This document shows positions 1 through 11,080 of a stretch of 64,000 bases of DNA, piece after piece. The stretch is from Eutreptiella sp. 'Long Island Sound 2002'. Lineage: Eukaryota > Euglenozoa > Euglenophyceae > Eutreptiales > Eutreptiaceae. Under the pieces are notes generated by a model. That model saw only the letters and a list, made by a program, of their open reading frames with translations, did not search any database and was not told where the DNA came from. Each line of letters begins with the position of its first letter. Within the stretch, counting starts at the first letter, position 1. Made by a program: the position numbers and the translations under genes. Location of the stretch: assembly GCA_964036045.1 (NCBI GenBank), contig OZ038383.1, forward strand, positions 113,929,241-113,993,240, written 5' to 3'.

Positions 1-189
1 CAGGAGAAAAGCGGCGGGTGGAGGCAAAGGACCTGACGCTTGATTTCAAACGGTGCAGGCCCTCTGTGGCTTGCAGTAGTTTCAGTCTGCCCTACTTTCA
101 TTACATCTTGTCGCCACTTGCCTCTACCATCCCTTCCGCTATTTATATACATCCTGCCGCATTTCATTTCATCCCCTCCATTTTCATTG

Positions 190-305
190 CTCAACCCCCT
201 TTCATGCCTCCCCTTCTCTTTTATGCCTTTTCTCCCAGTTCATACTTCCGCTCCCCTTTCACGCCTTTCTTCCCCTTTCATACCTCCGTTCCCCTTTCTC
301 TCCTT
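190..305. repeat. Degenerate pyrimidine-rich short tandem repeat
   Basis: Five or so imperfect copies of a unit like CCCCTTTCATACCTCCGTT follow one another. The surrounding first 540 bases are C/T-rich on the plus strand and open in several frames only because stops are rare there. I see no gene in the first 540 bases. Confidence 0.5.
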
Positions 306-542
306 GAGACCGCATTTGCCCCTGGCTGATGGCCTCATCCATCCACAGAGCCTCCCCATTCCTTCTCAGCCCTCTGCTCTTGGCGATTTTCACTCATTTG
401 CCGCATCAAGCTGCAGTTTCTAATGGATGGGGCATTGCTTTGCGGTATTCCTTCTGTTACATTGGGCACACCATCTGGTACTGATCCCAACGGGTTTTGT
501 ATGCGACGGAGCAACTCCGGGGCAATGCTCATACGCACATGA

Positions 543-992
543 TTGATTTCTTTCTGCAACGCGCAGCTGAAGTCAAAGCAGCCTGTTCAACACAGCACCG
601 CGTGTGCACGTTGTCGGGTCGCAGGGAAAGTATCCGTCTTTATTGGAAGGAGGCCCTTCCTGTTTGCCCACCTGTCATCCGATAAACACCTCACCTTTCA
701 GTACAGTGAGGCACTGGGTACATCAACACGTTGTGTTGCATCATGTGCACAAGCATGGAGACGCCAATACCTTGTCTGTAAGGGCGCCATGCTGGAATTA
801 CCCAACAACTGCTTCGAGGGGGTCATGGTGCGTGGGGCGCGCGCGGGGCATGTTTTAGGCCTTCTTTGTACTTCAGGGCATGTTTCTGTTTTGCAGGGAC
901 AGACATTTGATTTCCCCCCGATACAATATTATTTTGAGGAATACATTGATCCTCATACTTGGGGTGAGAGCATTGTCCATCGGGCAGATTAG
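543..992 (+). CDS. Uncharacterised 149-residue ORF, doubtful
   Basis: I do not recognise this ORF. It is open for 149 codons in DNA of ordinary composition, with a mixed amino-acid make-up and a plausible C-terminal stretch (FDFPPIQYYFEEYIDP). A TTTTGCAG sequence near 889-896 could be a 3' splice site, so it could be two exons rather than one ORF. There is no signal peptide or known motif and no supporting neighbour. The alternative is chance ORF in spacer DNA. Confidence 0.15.
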   Translation: MISFCNAQLKSKQPVQHSTACARCRVAGKVSVFIGRRPFLFAHLSSDKHLTFQYSEALGTSTRCVASCAQAWRRQYLVCKGAMLELPNNCFEGVMVRGARAGHVLGLLCTSGHVSVLQGQTFDFPPIQYYFEEYIDPHTWGESIVHRAD

Positions 993-1948
993 TGGCACAA
1001 ACACTTGTATCACTGATTTCATGCTGCTATTCGTTTTTTTGGTTTATGACCGTGTCTTGCGACGGTGTATTGCTTTGGGAAAAGGTGTTTGTTTGTCGGC
1101 CATTTGTTTTCCACCATTTGAGCATTCGATGAGGGTTGGTTCTCGGGATAATAGCCCCCTGCACAGGAACCGTACAAAGACTCCCTCTTAGCTTAGATGC
1201 CAGTATGACAATCTCTTGGTGGCAGTGTACAGAATACTGCTACCGCCCCTCGCCCCTCCCCGCGCCTCATTGGGACCCCCACCAACATGGTGGGGCACAC
1301 TGCATCATCCGTTTTGCATTCGTCGTATCCATATCGGTCTCTTGTGTGCACATGAATTTTCCTCGTTCTTCTGCACTTTTGGTGCCCCATGAACCCGAAG
1401 ATGCCAACCAATCACAGGAAGTAGGGCTTCCAACTGCAGGAGGCGGCGATGCTTGAAGCCCCCCAAAGTGGGGAGGGTTGCTCAGGTGGCTGGGCCATCA
1501 ATCAGTCGCGATGAAATCTGTTGCCCAAAGGCGTTGAAACTCTTTTGGGGGGGGGGGAATTGGCGACCAAAGCGTACTGACATTTTTCAATCCACTTGCC
1601 CCCCCGCCCCTTCGCCCTCCCCTATACCCCCCTCCCCCTTGTCACCGTGATTCCAAACAATGCATTTTTCGCTTTCTCTGATTTGTTTGGGAGGGGAGCA
1701 ATTGGTGATGCCTGGGGCTGGTTCGTTCAGGAAATGGGGTCCGGTGACGTCAGCCCCTTTCTGGGGTACCCTCTGCAATTGGAAGTTTGTCCATCCGTTC
1801 CTGTGATGCAACCTGCATCACCCAACAAGCCTTTCTAAGCTGCTGTACCCAGAGCCTCTGATGGTACGCCTTGCCCCGTTGCACGTGGTACACCCATTGG
1901 TGTGTGCTTGTGTTGTTCATAGGAGTGACAGGCACGGGTGTTCAGGTT
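993..1948. other. Spacer, no gene seen
   Basis: No ORF here has convincing protein character. An 11-base G run lies at 1547-1557. The rest is unique-looking DNA leading into the first CA/GA microsatellite. Confidence 0.5.
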
Positions 1949-2023
1949 CACACACACACACACACACAGAGAGAGAGACAGAGAGAGAGAGACACACACA
2001 GACACACACACACACACACACAC
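1949..2023. repeat. Compound CA/GA microsatellite
   Basis: A CA run passes into GA and back into CA. The same flanking sequence (CCCTGACAGTGCGTTTTG) follows a pure CA run at 3417-3456. The two microsatellites are therefore homologous loci in duplicated DNA. Confidence 0.95.
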
Positions 2024-2578
2024 CCTGACAGTGCGTTTTGTTTCTCAAACCAATTTGTATCGTCATTCCTTCCCGATCTCTTTTGAAGTTATGAGCTTTT
2101 GCGTGGTCGCTATCCAGTAGCTCTTGGTGGCGGTGTTGATTAGGGTAACAATTGGGGTTGCATTTGGTGTGGAGTTGTTTTATGGTCGGGAAGTTTGTTG
2201 TCAGGGGACACATTGATCCACAGGGCAGTCCTTTTGAATTGCGCACCCCATCAGATGGGGTGTGAATTGCTGACCTTGCACACAGTTCCACTGATAGACT
2301 CAGCATCTCTGTGTTGGCTTGCATTTTGGCCCCTTCTTGCAGTCAAAGCTCTCTGGTCACAGCTCCGAACAGCTGCACCTGGCCCAGCTTCTCTGCTCAT
2401 TGATGTGCATGCTCTGCGCCGTTGCCCCGGCGGCCACGGCTTGCTAAACGAGGTCGTTGCCACACTGCAGCTTCAGCTCCGTCTTGGCAACGGCAGCTCC
2501 AGGCTTCGCTGTGTTTCACTTGCTCCCGCCGCGCCCCTGCAGCTTCTGCAGCTGTGCCCTGCGAGCTGACGACCCAAT

Positions 2579-2602
2579 ACACACACACACACACACATAC
2601 AC
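2579..2602. repeat. CA microsatellite
   Basis: About eleven ACs with one interruption (ACAT). Confidence 0.9.
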
Positions 2603-2714
2603 AATGTGGTGCTGAGTTTCGATTGGCATGGCACGCAATTTGCTCAATCACATGAGGGGTGGTGCGGTTCTGAGAGGCCTCCCTGGTGATGCTGAGCTAT
2701 GGGCTATGGCCCGG

Positions 2715-3413
2715 GGGGGAGGGGGGGAGCACACGCCACCCCAGATGGGTACCCGCACCCACAAATCTCCCAATGTACCTGTTACTACAGGCGATAGGGA
2801 GCGGCGGCAAAGTGCCCCTCCTAACCCTCCCCCTTCTCAGGTGTAACTCTGCCCCGGACAATTTTCGGAGGCGTGTGATTGATGTTTGTACGGAGGAGAC
2901 TCCCCTGATTGTGCAGAAAAACTCCCTGAAGATCATTTGCACAGTGCAGTCCGGACGGGCCGTCATTTCTACTGATTTGTTTGGAATTTGCTGCAGGACC
3001 TGCGTGGCTTCATCCTGGAGTTGAAGGCAGGGAAGGTGCAGAGTTGTTGTACACAGGAACGTGGGACCCAGCTCTCCTCTGTTGGGACTAGGGCAAGGGT
3101 TGGGCTGGGTTGGGTTGGGTGTGTGTTCGCCACCAGTGGTGATGCTGTCTGATGCGGTGGCCATCCACTGAACAGTTGGGGGGGGGGGGGGGGGCTATTA
3201 GGGCACCCCAGTCTCCCCCCACATCGTATTTCGGGCTGACTGCTGGCCCTCTGTTGGTTCCCGTGCTGTAATTTGTACTGACAGCGTTACCAGACCCTAT
3301 GCTGTTCAGGGTTCCAACCGGTAAATCTACCCATGCACGAGTGTGGGCTGTCAAGGGCCCCGCATGTGCCAAGTTTTTCACACCACAAAAAATAGCGTCT
3401 TGGGAGTTGGCGA
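2715..3413. repeat. Copy 1 of a 1,030 bp-spaced tandem duplication
   Basis: This block matches 3745-4443 almost base for base at a constant offset of 1,030. Visible differences are few (for example CAGACCC versus CAGAACC near 3292 and 4322). Both copies keep a 17-base G run (3178-3194 and 4208-4224). Weaker similarity extends upstream to the microsatellites (2021-2259 versus 3455-3710), with an insertion of several hundred bases in copy 1. On the minus strand both copies leave a 155-188 codon ORF with the same sequence. Its middle part looks protein-like but matches nothing I know. Confidence 0.9.
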
Positions 3414-3416
3414 TAT

Positions 3417-3456
<40 letters not shown>
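3417..3456. repeat. CA microsatellite
   Basis: An uninterrupted ACAC run of about 40 bases at the junction between the two duplication copies. Confidence 0.95.
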
Positions 3457-3460
<4 letters not shown>

Positions 3461-3744
3461 GACAGTGCGTTTTGTTTCTCAACCCAATTTGTATCGTCAT
3501 TCTCTTCCCATCTCTTTTGAAGTTATGAGCTTTTCCGTGGTCGCTATCCAGTAGCTCTTGGTGGCGGTATTGAACAGGGTAACTCTACCCTTGTGAACAA
3601 ACAATTGGGGTTGCATTCGGTGTGGAGTTATTTAATGGTCGGGAAGTTTGTTGTCTGAGGACACAGTGATCCACAGGGCAGTCCTTTTGAATTGCGCACC
3701 CCATCACATGAGTCCGGTCGACCAGCCGCAAAATGTGGGCGCAT

Positions 3745-4443
3745 GGGGGAGGGGGGGAGCACACGCCACCCCAGATGGGTACCCACACCCACGAATCTCC
3801 CAATGTACCTGTTACTACAGGCGATAGGGAGCGGCGGCAAAGTGCCCCTCCTAACCCTCCCCCTTCTCAGGTGTAACTCTGCCCCGGACAATTTTCGGAG
3901 GCGTGTGATTGATGTTTGTACGGAGGAGACTCCCCTGATTGTGCAGAAAAACTCCCTGAAGATCATTTGCACAGTGCAGTCCGGACGGGCCGTCATTTCT
4001 ACTGATTTGTTTGGAATTTGCTGCAGGACCTGCGTGGCTTCATCCTGGAGTTGAAGGCAGGGAAGGTGCAGAGTTGTTGTACACAGGAACGTGGGACCCA
4101 GCTCTCCTCTGTTGGGACTAGGGCAAGGGTTGGGCTGGGTTGGGTTGGGTGTGTGTTCGCCACCAGTGGTGATGCTGTCTGATGCGGTGGCCATCCACTG
4201 AACAGTTGGGGGGGGGGGGGGGGGCTATTAGGGCACCCCAGTCTCCCCCCACATCGTATTTCGGGCTGACTGCTGGCCCTCTGTTGGTTCCCGTGCTGTA
4301 ATTTGTACTGACAGCGTTACCAGAACCTATGCTGTTCAGGGTTCCAACCGGTAAATCTACCCATGCACGAGTGTGGGCTGTCAAGGGCCCCGCATGTGCC
4401 AAGTTTTTCACACCACAAAAAATAGCGTCTTGGGAGTTGGCGA
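3745..4443. repeat. Copy 2 of the 1,030 bp-spaced tandem duplication
   Basis: Nearly identical to 2715-3413, including the G run and the minus-strand ORF. It ends where GCGATATGACACAC of copy 1 is replaced by GCGATTTTTTGG. The duplication breakpoint is therefore at the microsatellite edge, as expected for slippage or unequal exchange at a CA tract. Confidence 0.9.
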
Positions 4444-5291
4444 TTTTTTGGCCTCTGGGAAAGCACAACAGAAATGCCTTCACCTGAAGGTTTGAAAACA
4501 AAGTGTAACTACTCTTTGGAAAAAACAAAAGAGTTTAAAAAGCGGCTGACATCTGCCACGTTTGTTGGCATCTGTCCAAGTTGTGTTGCTTTTTGGTTCA
4601 AGTAAATGACAAGGGGGTTCTTTTTCACCACAAAGGAACATGCATTACGAAAACATGTTGTGGCAGCCATTTTGACATTTTGACAGCTACTACCTTTTCA
4701 CTGCCTTTCGTTGCTTCCATTATTGGCTTGTGACTGTTACCAGATGATTAGGCACTTTGCTAAACAGTCCATCCCTATGGGGTGTGGGTCCAACCAGCAA
4801 CATCTTGCCTGACATCGGCCAAGTCATTGTTCGTTCCTCCATGAATCCATCAGTCCCATGCACACTGTGCGTTCCACACTGTGGTGGCATTGTTTGAGCA
4901 TACCTCTTCGCACGCTTTGTTGTGGAAGGATAATCAGTGTTGGCGGATACCGCCAAGCCCAAGGACTCCCACAGCCTTGGTCTTATTGAAGGACCGGAGA
5001 AATTCAGAATTTAATCTATGCAGTACACTTAGGGGAGGACAGGCTTTCAACTCCTGGCAGGTGGGGGGCTACATGGAAACTTTAATGCCCTTTGGATCCT
5101 TAAAGTTGCCGCTGGCAGTTCAGCAACTATCCGTTCGGCAGAAACCACAACCGAACCATGTGGCACTCCTCACGGGACGTATTTGCAACTCAGAGACATG
5201 GCAGGCAAAACCTGTCGCTCAAGTGCTGCATGAGCGAAGGCGCGTGACTGCAGCGGCATGAGCAAAGAGTAGTAGCAAAGCCATCTACCGC
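4444..5291. other. Spacer, no gene seen
   Basis: Unique-looking DNA. A 126-codon plus-strand ORF at 4881-5261 has no recognisable character. The stretch ends at the LTR of element A. Confidence 0.5.
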
Positions 5292-5635
5292 TGAAGCAGG
5301 TCACAACCTTACCCTGGCATGTTACCCCTAAGGGAACATTATATGGCCCTATATATGGGATATATATGGGATAGGGTATATCATATTCCATTTCCTTGTT
5401 AGTAACATAGAATTTGGGATAGATAAGACAATCTTGGATGTTTGGTAGTTATATCAATTAGTGGATGATAGGGTGGATTTGTCATATGTGCATATCAGGT
5501 ATTTCATTGGCTATGTGTACCATATCTGTTTGCACGATACTATTCAGCCAACACTATCGTTATGTCTTCTGTGCCAGGCAATGTTGCTGCCCATGCCACT
5601 GCGACCTCTGCTTCTGGCCACCCGGTCTGGTTTCA
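5292..5635 (+). repeat. 5' LTR of element A
   Basis: 344 bp, TG...CA ends. It contains a TATA-like stretch (TATATATGGGATATATATGG, around 5352-5371) that could be the promoter, and the ATG (5562) of the gag-like ORF that reads out of the LTR. Confidence 0.9.
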
Positions 5636-6092
5636 TGGTAGCAGAGGCGAAAATTTTTCGTCTCTGTTGGGCGTTTGGCATCGCGGAAAGCGATCGGTCC
5701 GCGACATCGTGGATCAAATTCAAGAAAAAGTCTCCTCCCCGGGAGGGATAGCTGAGGGTGTCCAGGTCCCCACTCTCAGGACCTCCTCGGCCCTGACCCC
5801 ATCTACCGGGCAGGGGCGGCCAAAAAGGGCCAAGCCCCAAGTGGCTACGAATCCTAAGTTTCCGAAATCCCCGAATGTTCCCATCGGGGCCCCCCATCTT
5901 CGAGATCAAGCTGGTGTTGCTGGGATGGTTGGGGGGGAATTAGACGGCCACCCTCAGAGAGAGATAAGAGGACCACAATTGCCTATTACGGGCTCGGGAA
6001 CCGTTATTAGCACCGGGAATCGGGCAATAATCGACTCATCTACTGGGGTGATCGAGCGTACGAACGCTACACCTTCACGCGCCGCCGACTAG
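5562..6092 (+). CDS. Gag-like leader ORF starting inside the LTR
   Basis: A 176-codon ORF begins at an ATG 74 bases before the end of the 5' LTR and runs through the primer-binding site into the interior. It is Pro/Ser/Gly/Arg-rich. A more ordered segment near residues 25-60 (SRGENFSSLLGVWHRGKR, then a short amphipathic stretch) is followed by disordered sequence. No zinc knuckle is visible. Its position, the first ORF after the promoter, suggests a gag or structural role, but sequence does not prove this. A start within the LTR recurs in elements B and C. Stop at 6090-6092. Downstream frames are degraded. Confidence 0.45.
   Translation: MSSVPGNVAAHATATSASGHPVWFHGSRGENFSSLLGVWHRGKRSVRDIVDQIQEKVSSPGGIAEGVQVPTLRTSSALTPSTGQGRPKRAKPQVATNPKFPKSPNVPIGAPHLRDQAGVAGMVGGELDGHPQREIRGPQLPITGSGTVISTGNRAIIDSSTGVIERTNATPSRAAD
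5636..5650 (+). other. Primer binding site, element A
   Basis: TGGTAGCAGAGGCGA starts directly after the LTR terminal CA. It resembles the initiator-Met tRNA-complementary site TGGTATCAGAGC used by many plant and algal LTR elements, with one mismatch in the first eleven bases. Confidence 0.6.
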
Positions 6093-6331
6093 GGTACAAT
6101 GACTTCGCTTTTGGGCCCCATCGTGGTCGACTCCGGCACTCCTCCGTCGCTAGGGGGGTTGCCGGAGCCTCAGGTCAGAAAAAACCTGTTTGCGGCAGGG
6201 CCCATCAGCCCTATTGTTGACCAGCTCGACGCTGAAAACAGTTGAGTCATCGTGCTCACACCTGATCCCCATGGCCATCTGGGTCCGGCTCGAGAGGCCG
6301 TGGCCCTGATCCAGCTAGGCAGAACCCCACT

Positions 6332-7061
6332 ATGGTGGAATTGTTGCCCAGTCCAATTATTGGATCGCGGCGGTTTCCCTCCCTGGTGGAGGAATCTCCT
6401 GCCTTGGGAGCGTATCCCAATCCCCCAAGCGGATCCAGGCTAAATCCTACGATCATCGAGGAATCCCCCACGGAAATCGGGGAGGATGAGTGTGACCAGT
6501 GGTTCCCCCTGGCGTTGGAACTGAGGAGCGACGATGAGGCGGAGGAGATGGGAGTGCTGGAACATAGGCCCCTTCATCAGTCCCCTATTTCCGTTGCCTC
6601 GTCGCCTGCACCGCTTGAACCTATGTCAGCGACCAGGGATCGCCCCATGATTGTGGAAAGAATCCCCCGCTCCCCACTACATCATGGTGGAGGACTCTCC
6701 GGCCCCTCCGTGCATTGTTGTGGATGAATCCCGAGTGCCTATGAGCGGCGTCAAAGACCGCCCGTGTCTTGTCGTGGAATCTCCGGAGCCTACGGAGGAC
6801 CGGGCCGGTACTACATCTCCAGTGCCTGTGAGTGGCACTAAAGATCGTCCATCCCTACTGGATGATTCTCCGGCGATGCCAAAGGTTAACAATCTGTGCT
6901 GGAGGGGAGGGAATCCGGAGGAGGGACACAACTACATCTCCTACGGAGGACCCCCAACTGCGGGTATTACCCAATGGGGGGGAGGATCCAGAGGTTGCAA
7001 TGGGCTCGCAGCCTGTTTTTGCTTCCTATCCGAGAACCCAATCACCTACGGTGGTTCATGA
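6332..7061 (+). pseudogene. Degraded Ser-Pro repeat region of element A polyprotein
   Basis: Two overlapping frames (6332-6727 and 6651-7061) share a repeated theme: SGVKDRPCLVVESPEP, SGTKDRPSLLDDSPAMP and SATRDRPMIVERIP. The matching theme in different frames shows that frameshifts have broken one original coding region. The repeats are acidic and proline-rich and look like a disordered linker. The chromodomain lies just downstream, so this was probably the spacer ahead of it. I know no function for the repeat. Confidence 0.4.
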
Positions 7062-7282
7062 GTCACCACAATATATTCTGGTGGACGAGTCCCCACCGCC
7101 ACCGCCGCGAGAGACTTCTCTTCAAGGTGCGTTGGGAGGGTTATACCAAAAATTGGGATACCGAGGAACCCGTTGAAACCTTCTTACCGTCCTACAATAA
7201 GGTTTGGAGAGATCACTTACAGAAACAGCATCTCACCCAAACCATTGACCTCCCCGCCCACCTTGGTGGACCGCTCTCATGA
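7016..7282 (+). CDS. Chromodomain of chromovirus type
   Basis: The frame open from 6896 to 7282 ends in a chromodomain-like segment. It reads RLLFKVRWEGYTKNWDTEEP, then VETFLPSYNKVWRDHLQKQ. The pattern of hydrophobic strand, [VL][RK]W.GY, D.[TE].EP and C-terminal helix matches the chromodomain at the end of Ty3/gypsy chromovirus integrases. There it binds methylated histone H3 and steers insertion into heterochromatin. The usual first aromatic strand is weak here, and TW of the family signature is replaced by TE. The integrase core that should precede it is absent, so the domain stands alone or fused to the Ser-Pro repeats. About 2.9 kb of apparently non-coding DNA follows before the 3' LTR. 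Confidence 0.65.
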   Translation, partial: FLLPIREPNHLRWFMSHHNIFWWTSPHRHRRERLLFKVRWEGYTKNWDTEEPVETFLPSYNKVWRDHLQKQHLTQTIDLPAHLGGPLS

Positions 7283-10206
7283 GCGTGCCACGAAAAGAAA
7301 ACCCTAAGCAATATGGGGATATATTATTGTATGGGGAAAGGAGGAGGGAGCAAGAAGCGGTGGGAGACAGGAAAGAACATGAAGATAACGTGCATGCACG
7401 GCGCGCCCCTCGGTTACAAAAGTCGCCACCGGAGCAGGGCTGTGGGTACCGCATGTTTACCCCACCGTCTGACTCTCACACGGCTAAAGGCTTGAGAGTC
7501 CTTGGGGTGGGGTGGCGTGGCATATAGCTTGGGGCGGAAGTGGGACGTGTTCTTTCGGGTGTCTTAATGCCATTCAAGCCCCTATCCTTGGGTCTTACTG
7601 GAGCACTCCTACCACCACCAGGACAAAGTCCTGCCCACGATGACGCCCCCCGTCAAGGGTGCTAACAACGTGCCAAGCACTTCCCGAAGACTCTACCGGG
7701 TTGTGCGTATGGTGGTGCTTGCAAGGTTTCGGAGTCCCGCCCCGTACTGAAACCACGACCCCACGACCGTCCCTGACCCCCGACCCGAGCCAACGAGCTA
7801 AAACATTTGCTCCAATTGGCGAGGGCTTGAAAAATTTGTTGGGCTGGCGGGTACAACCCATTTTCCCTTTTTGTGTTGGGCGTGATGGTTTTCGACCGAT
7901 TTGCCCTTGTCCACACGAGGGTAGAGTATACAAGGTACGACATACTCGTGTGGCTCACATTACATGGAAAATATTTCGTCGCCTGCAAAGTTGCCACCAC
8001 ATACGGCGAGGAGTTAAGCCTAGAGGGAGGGGTCGTCCTCTACGTACAAGTGTTCTAATATCTATTGCAATGGGTGCCTTTGCCCCGTCACTCTGTGAGT
8101 GGGTGGGGTCTTCAAAGGCACTGGCGTTGCGGATTTGGGCCATCTCCGCCGCCTGGGTATTTCTCCCTGGTCGCTATGCGTGCCCGAGTTGGGACTGGGT
8201 ACTCTCCAATGTCATTGCATGGGGCCGCGTGCTGGCTGGGTGTTTTCTTCATGTCTTTGGTGAATTTCACGGGGGATATTCCTGCCTGCAACGAAAGGGA
8301 ACAAACAACGTGACGAAAAGGACGAGTGTGCACATGCATATGCTTATCAGAGGATATGTATGTTGATATTTTCTCTAGAGTTCCCCACGAGTGGGCTTTG
8401 ATTTCCACAACACCCGAGGGGTCCTCTATCCCAACGCCCAACCAAGCGGGTTGGGATATGGGCATGGCATGTTTTTGTGGAGGCCCGTGCGTTGACTTGG
8501 GTTTCCACAACACACACGGACCTCCCTCTCCGTGACACATGAAAACCGGGTGTGTCCCGCGTCCGTTTGATTGTGTGCGTGTGTGTGCATGCGCTTATTT
8601 TAATTACGGGAGTGTATGGTTGCCTATTACGTGGGTTATCACCCGCCCCCCGATCAAGTAAGACCTAGGTTGACGAACTTTTGGGTTTTATAACCGTGTA
8701 CACCGTAGCAAGTTTACACACGGAGGTGTAACCATGCACCGTCATACACGGTGTATAGGAGTAGGGGGAATAAAAGGCTCCTTCGGGGCGTGTCATTGTG
8801 CCCCCGGGGAGCTGGGTGGGCTGATATACCAGCAGGACAGTATGGGCGACCTCCACAGGTTGGCACACGGAGGTGACCCCCTGCCTTACTGCCCGCCGGT
8901 AACACACCTATCGACAACGGTAACACTCCAACTAAGGTAAGTGTCTATACGCAGGCCCCCAAGACACATACGAACACCAAGCAACAAAGTGGCATATCTA
9001 TACACGTGTTCCGTTGTGAATATGTTTACCGTTTGTTGTATGTACGTGAGTGGTTTGTGGGAGATTTTGTTTGTGTAAGCGTGTGGCACCATCGGCTCCA
9101 AGACCGCCGCTGCGGGGCCCACACCCTGTGATGCCCCCCGGGCGAGTGTGTGCCTCCAGCCCCTGCCAATGGATGTGCGCGCACAAGTATGTCTTGTGTT
9201 TGTCAGTGCGCATCGCTCTGCTGTGTGTATATATGATATATATGCGTAGTATGGCTCCTAGGTGGTGGGTTAGTAGTGAGGTCAGGTTATTATTATATGG
9301 TTAAGAGGTTTGTCTATTCAAGTGTGTCTACTCACACCCTCATCCCATCTCCGTACCTCCTCCTTTACCCTCTACGTGGTCATCACGTGTGACACACATG
9401 CTAGATTAAACATCCACACGGACACGGCCCTTGGCTAAGCCGTGCCCGTAGCATTTAGCCACAACCGTGGCTGGTTTCTGACACTCCACGGTTCACTCCA
9501 CTCGTCTCCACTCCACGTTTCTGAAGCTCCACAGATTCGTCTTTGTTGTGTGTCGGGTTAGTTTACAAGTGGGCCTTTGGCTAGGCCTCGTCTGAACATT
9601 TGCAAGCAAGTGAGCAAGCAAGCTTACATCTTACAAGCCAGAGCTCACTCGTTACTACAAGCGTTAAACAAGCACATCAAGCACATCAAGCACATGCAAG
9701 CCCTCATAAATGCTCTGAGGCACGAAGGTGGAAGGTGTGGGCATCCTACCTGTGTTGTTCTTTGTGCCTAGTGTTGGCGTTACTTGCCCTGAGTCCATCG
9801 TGGCCTCTTTCCTCTAATTAGTGAGCTACCGCGCGCACCGTGGGCCATAGTGGCCGGGTTTGTTGGTGGCCTAAGCATGCACAAGACAGAGGCAGGCACA
9901 AAGCAGTACTGCATCGCAAGTGCCTTAGGCGACACGCGGGGACCAGACTCTGCGCGCAACAGCTCGCGACTCCGCCTACTACTTATTGCTGGATCTGCGG
10001 GATCCCGTTGATGAATTTCGGCATTTCGGCGGTGGTTCAATTCCCACCGATCGGAGCTACTTCAGCGGCCGTGCGGCCGGCTCCGAGATTGCCTGCGTAG
10101 GTTCAATTCCCTATAGGAGGGAATCCTGCTAACCTGCCATTTGCTGCTGTTTGTGACTGCTACGTTCCTCTTGAGCATATAATTCCTTCCCGTGGCAGTC
10201 GTTTTA
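7283..10206 (+). other. Non-coding 3' interior of element A
   Basis: No convincing ORF. The stretch is unusually rich in CACACGG/GTGTG words and has a run of CAAG-type words near 9600-9700. Two B-box-like sequences (GGTTCAATTCC) occur at 10034 and 10100. Confidence 0.5.
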
Positions 10207-10216
10207 AGTGGGGGGG
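10204..10216 (+). other. Polypurine tract, element A
   Basis: The purine run AAGTGGGGGG (with TTTT just upstream) abuts the TG of the 3' LTR. It is the expected site for plus-strand priming. Confidence 0.7.
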
Positions 10217-10560
10217 TGAAGCAGGTCACAACCTTACCCTGGCATATTACCCCTTAGGGAACATTATGTGGCCCTATGTATGGGATATATATGGGATAGG
10301 GTATATCATATTCCATTTCCTTGTTAGGAACATAGGATGTGGGATGGATAAGGCAATCTTGGATGTTTAGTAGTTATATCAATTAGTGGATGATAGGGTG
10401 GATTTCTCATATGTGCATATCAGGTATTTCATTGGCTATGTGTACCATATCTGTTTGCAGGATACTATTCAGTCAACACTATCGTTATGTCTTCTGTGAC
10501 AAGCAATGTTGCTGCCCATGCCACTGCAACCTCTGCTCCTGACCACCTGGTCTGGTTTCA
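10217..10560 (+). repeat. 3' LTR of element A
   Basis: 344 bp, same length as the 5' LTR with scattered substitutions (for example GTGCCAGGCAATG versus GTGACAAGCAATG). It ends GGTTTCA followed by CTGC. Confidence 0.9.
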
Positions 10561-10894
10561 CTGCTAACTGCACCAACGCTACGTCTGTCATGCCGCGATG
10601 ATCATGGTTGAAAGAGCGCACACTGATGCCACACATTGCCACAGCACAATAACTACCAAGGCTGAACAAGCCATCCCCAGCCTAGGCCCTAGGACAAGAC
10701 GGAAGCCAACCTTAAGTTTGTAAGTAGATGTACGCAGTACGCACCGCAAGGGAGACACCCTAGGCCCTAACGATGCAGCAGCCTCTAGGCTATGAGGTGG
10801 ACACTGGGGAATGCCTGGAAGATGCCACGATGGGGTCCACCACCATCAAGGCGGACCAAGCACCCTACCAATGGGCTTATTACACGGGTGGCGA

Positions 10895-11080
10895 GGGCAG
10901 CAGCAGCAGCAGCAAAAGCAAAAAGCAGGCAGCCGCAGCCCCCACGTCACAGCAGCAACAGATCATCCAGCAGCAACAGCCCAAGAGACAGCAGCCGGCC
11001 ACAGGAGGGACCTGAGGAGGGAAATAAACCCACCACTACACACCACAGATAGCAGCAGCAGCTTCAGCAGCAAGGCTGAG
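10895..11080. repeat. CAG-rich trinucleotide tracts
   Basis: Several short CAG/CAA runs (from about 10898, 10950 and 11050) encode polyglutamine in one plus frame and polyserine or polyalanine in the others. They lie at the end of the minus-strand pseudogene. Confidence 0.6.

Larger units (their letters stand above)
5292..10560 (+). mobile_element. LTR retrotransposon A, non-autonomous, chromovirus-derived
   Basis: Two direct repeats of exactly 344 bp (5292-5635 and 10217-10560) begin TGAAGCAGG and end GGTTTCA. A primer-binding-site-like sequence (TGGTAGCAGAGGCGA) directly follows the left LTR, and a G-rich polypurine tract (TTTTAAGTGGGGGG) directly precedes the right one. The candidate target-site duplication is 4 bp with one mismatch (CCGC/CTGC). 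The interior holds a gag-like leader, Ser-Pro-rich repeats and a chromodomain, but no recognisable protease, reverse transcriptase or integrase core. The LTRs differ at many positions, so the insertion is fairly old. I infer a Ty3/gypsy chromovirus derivative that needs a helper. Confidence 0.85.

Noticed and set aside
7900-9400. CRISPR-like or regularly spaced repeat from CACACGG words
   Set aside because: The words are short, degenerate and irregularly spaced; no constant repeat with unique spacers.
9930-10120. tRNA gene
   Set aside because: B-box and T-arm-like stem present, but no acceptable D-arm, anticodon arm or A box could be drawn.
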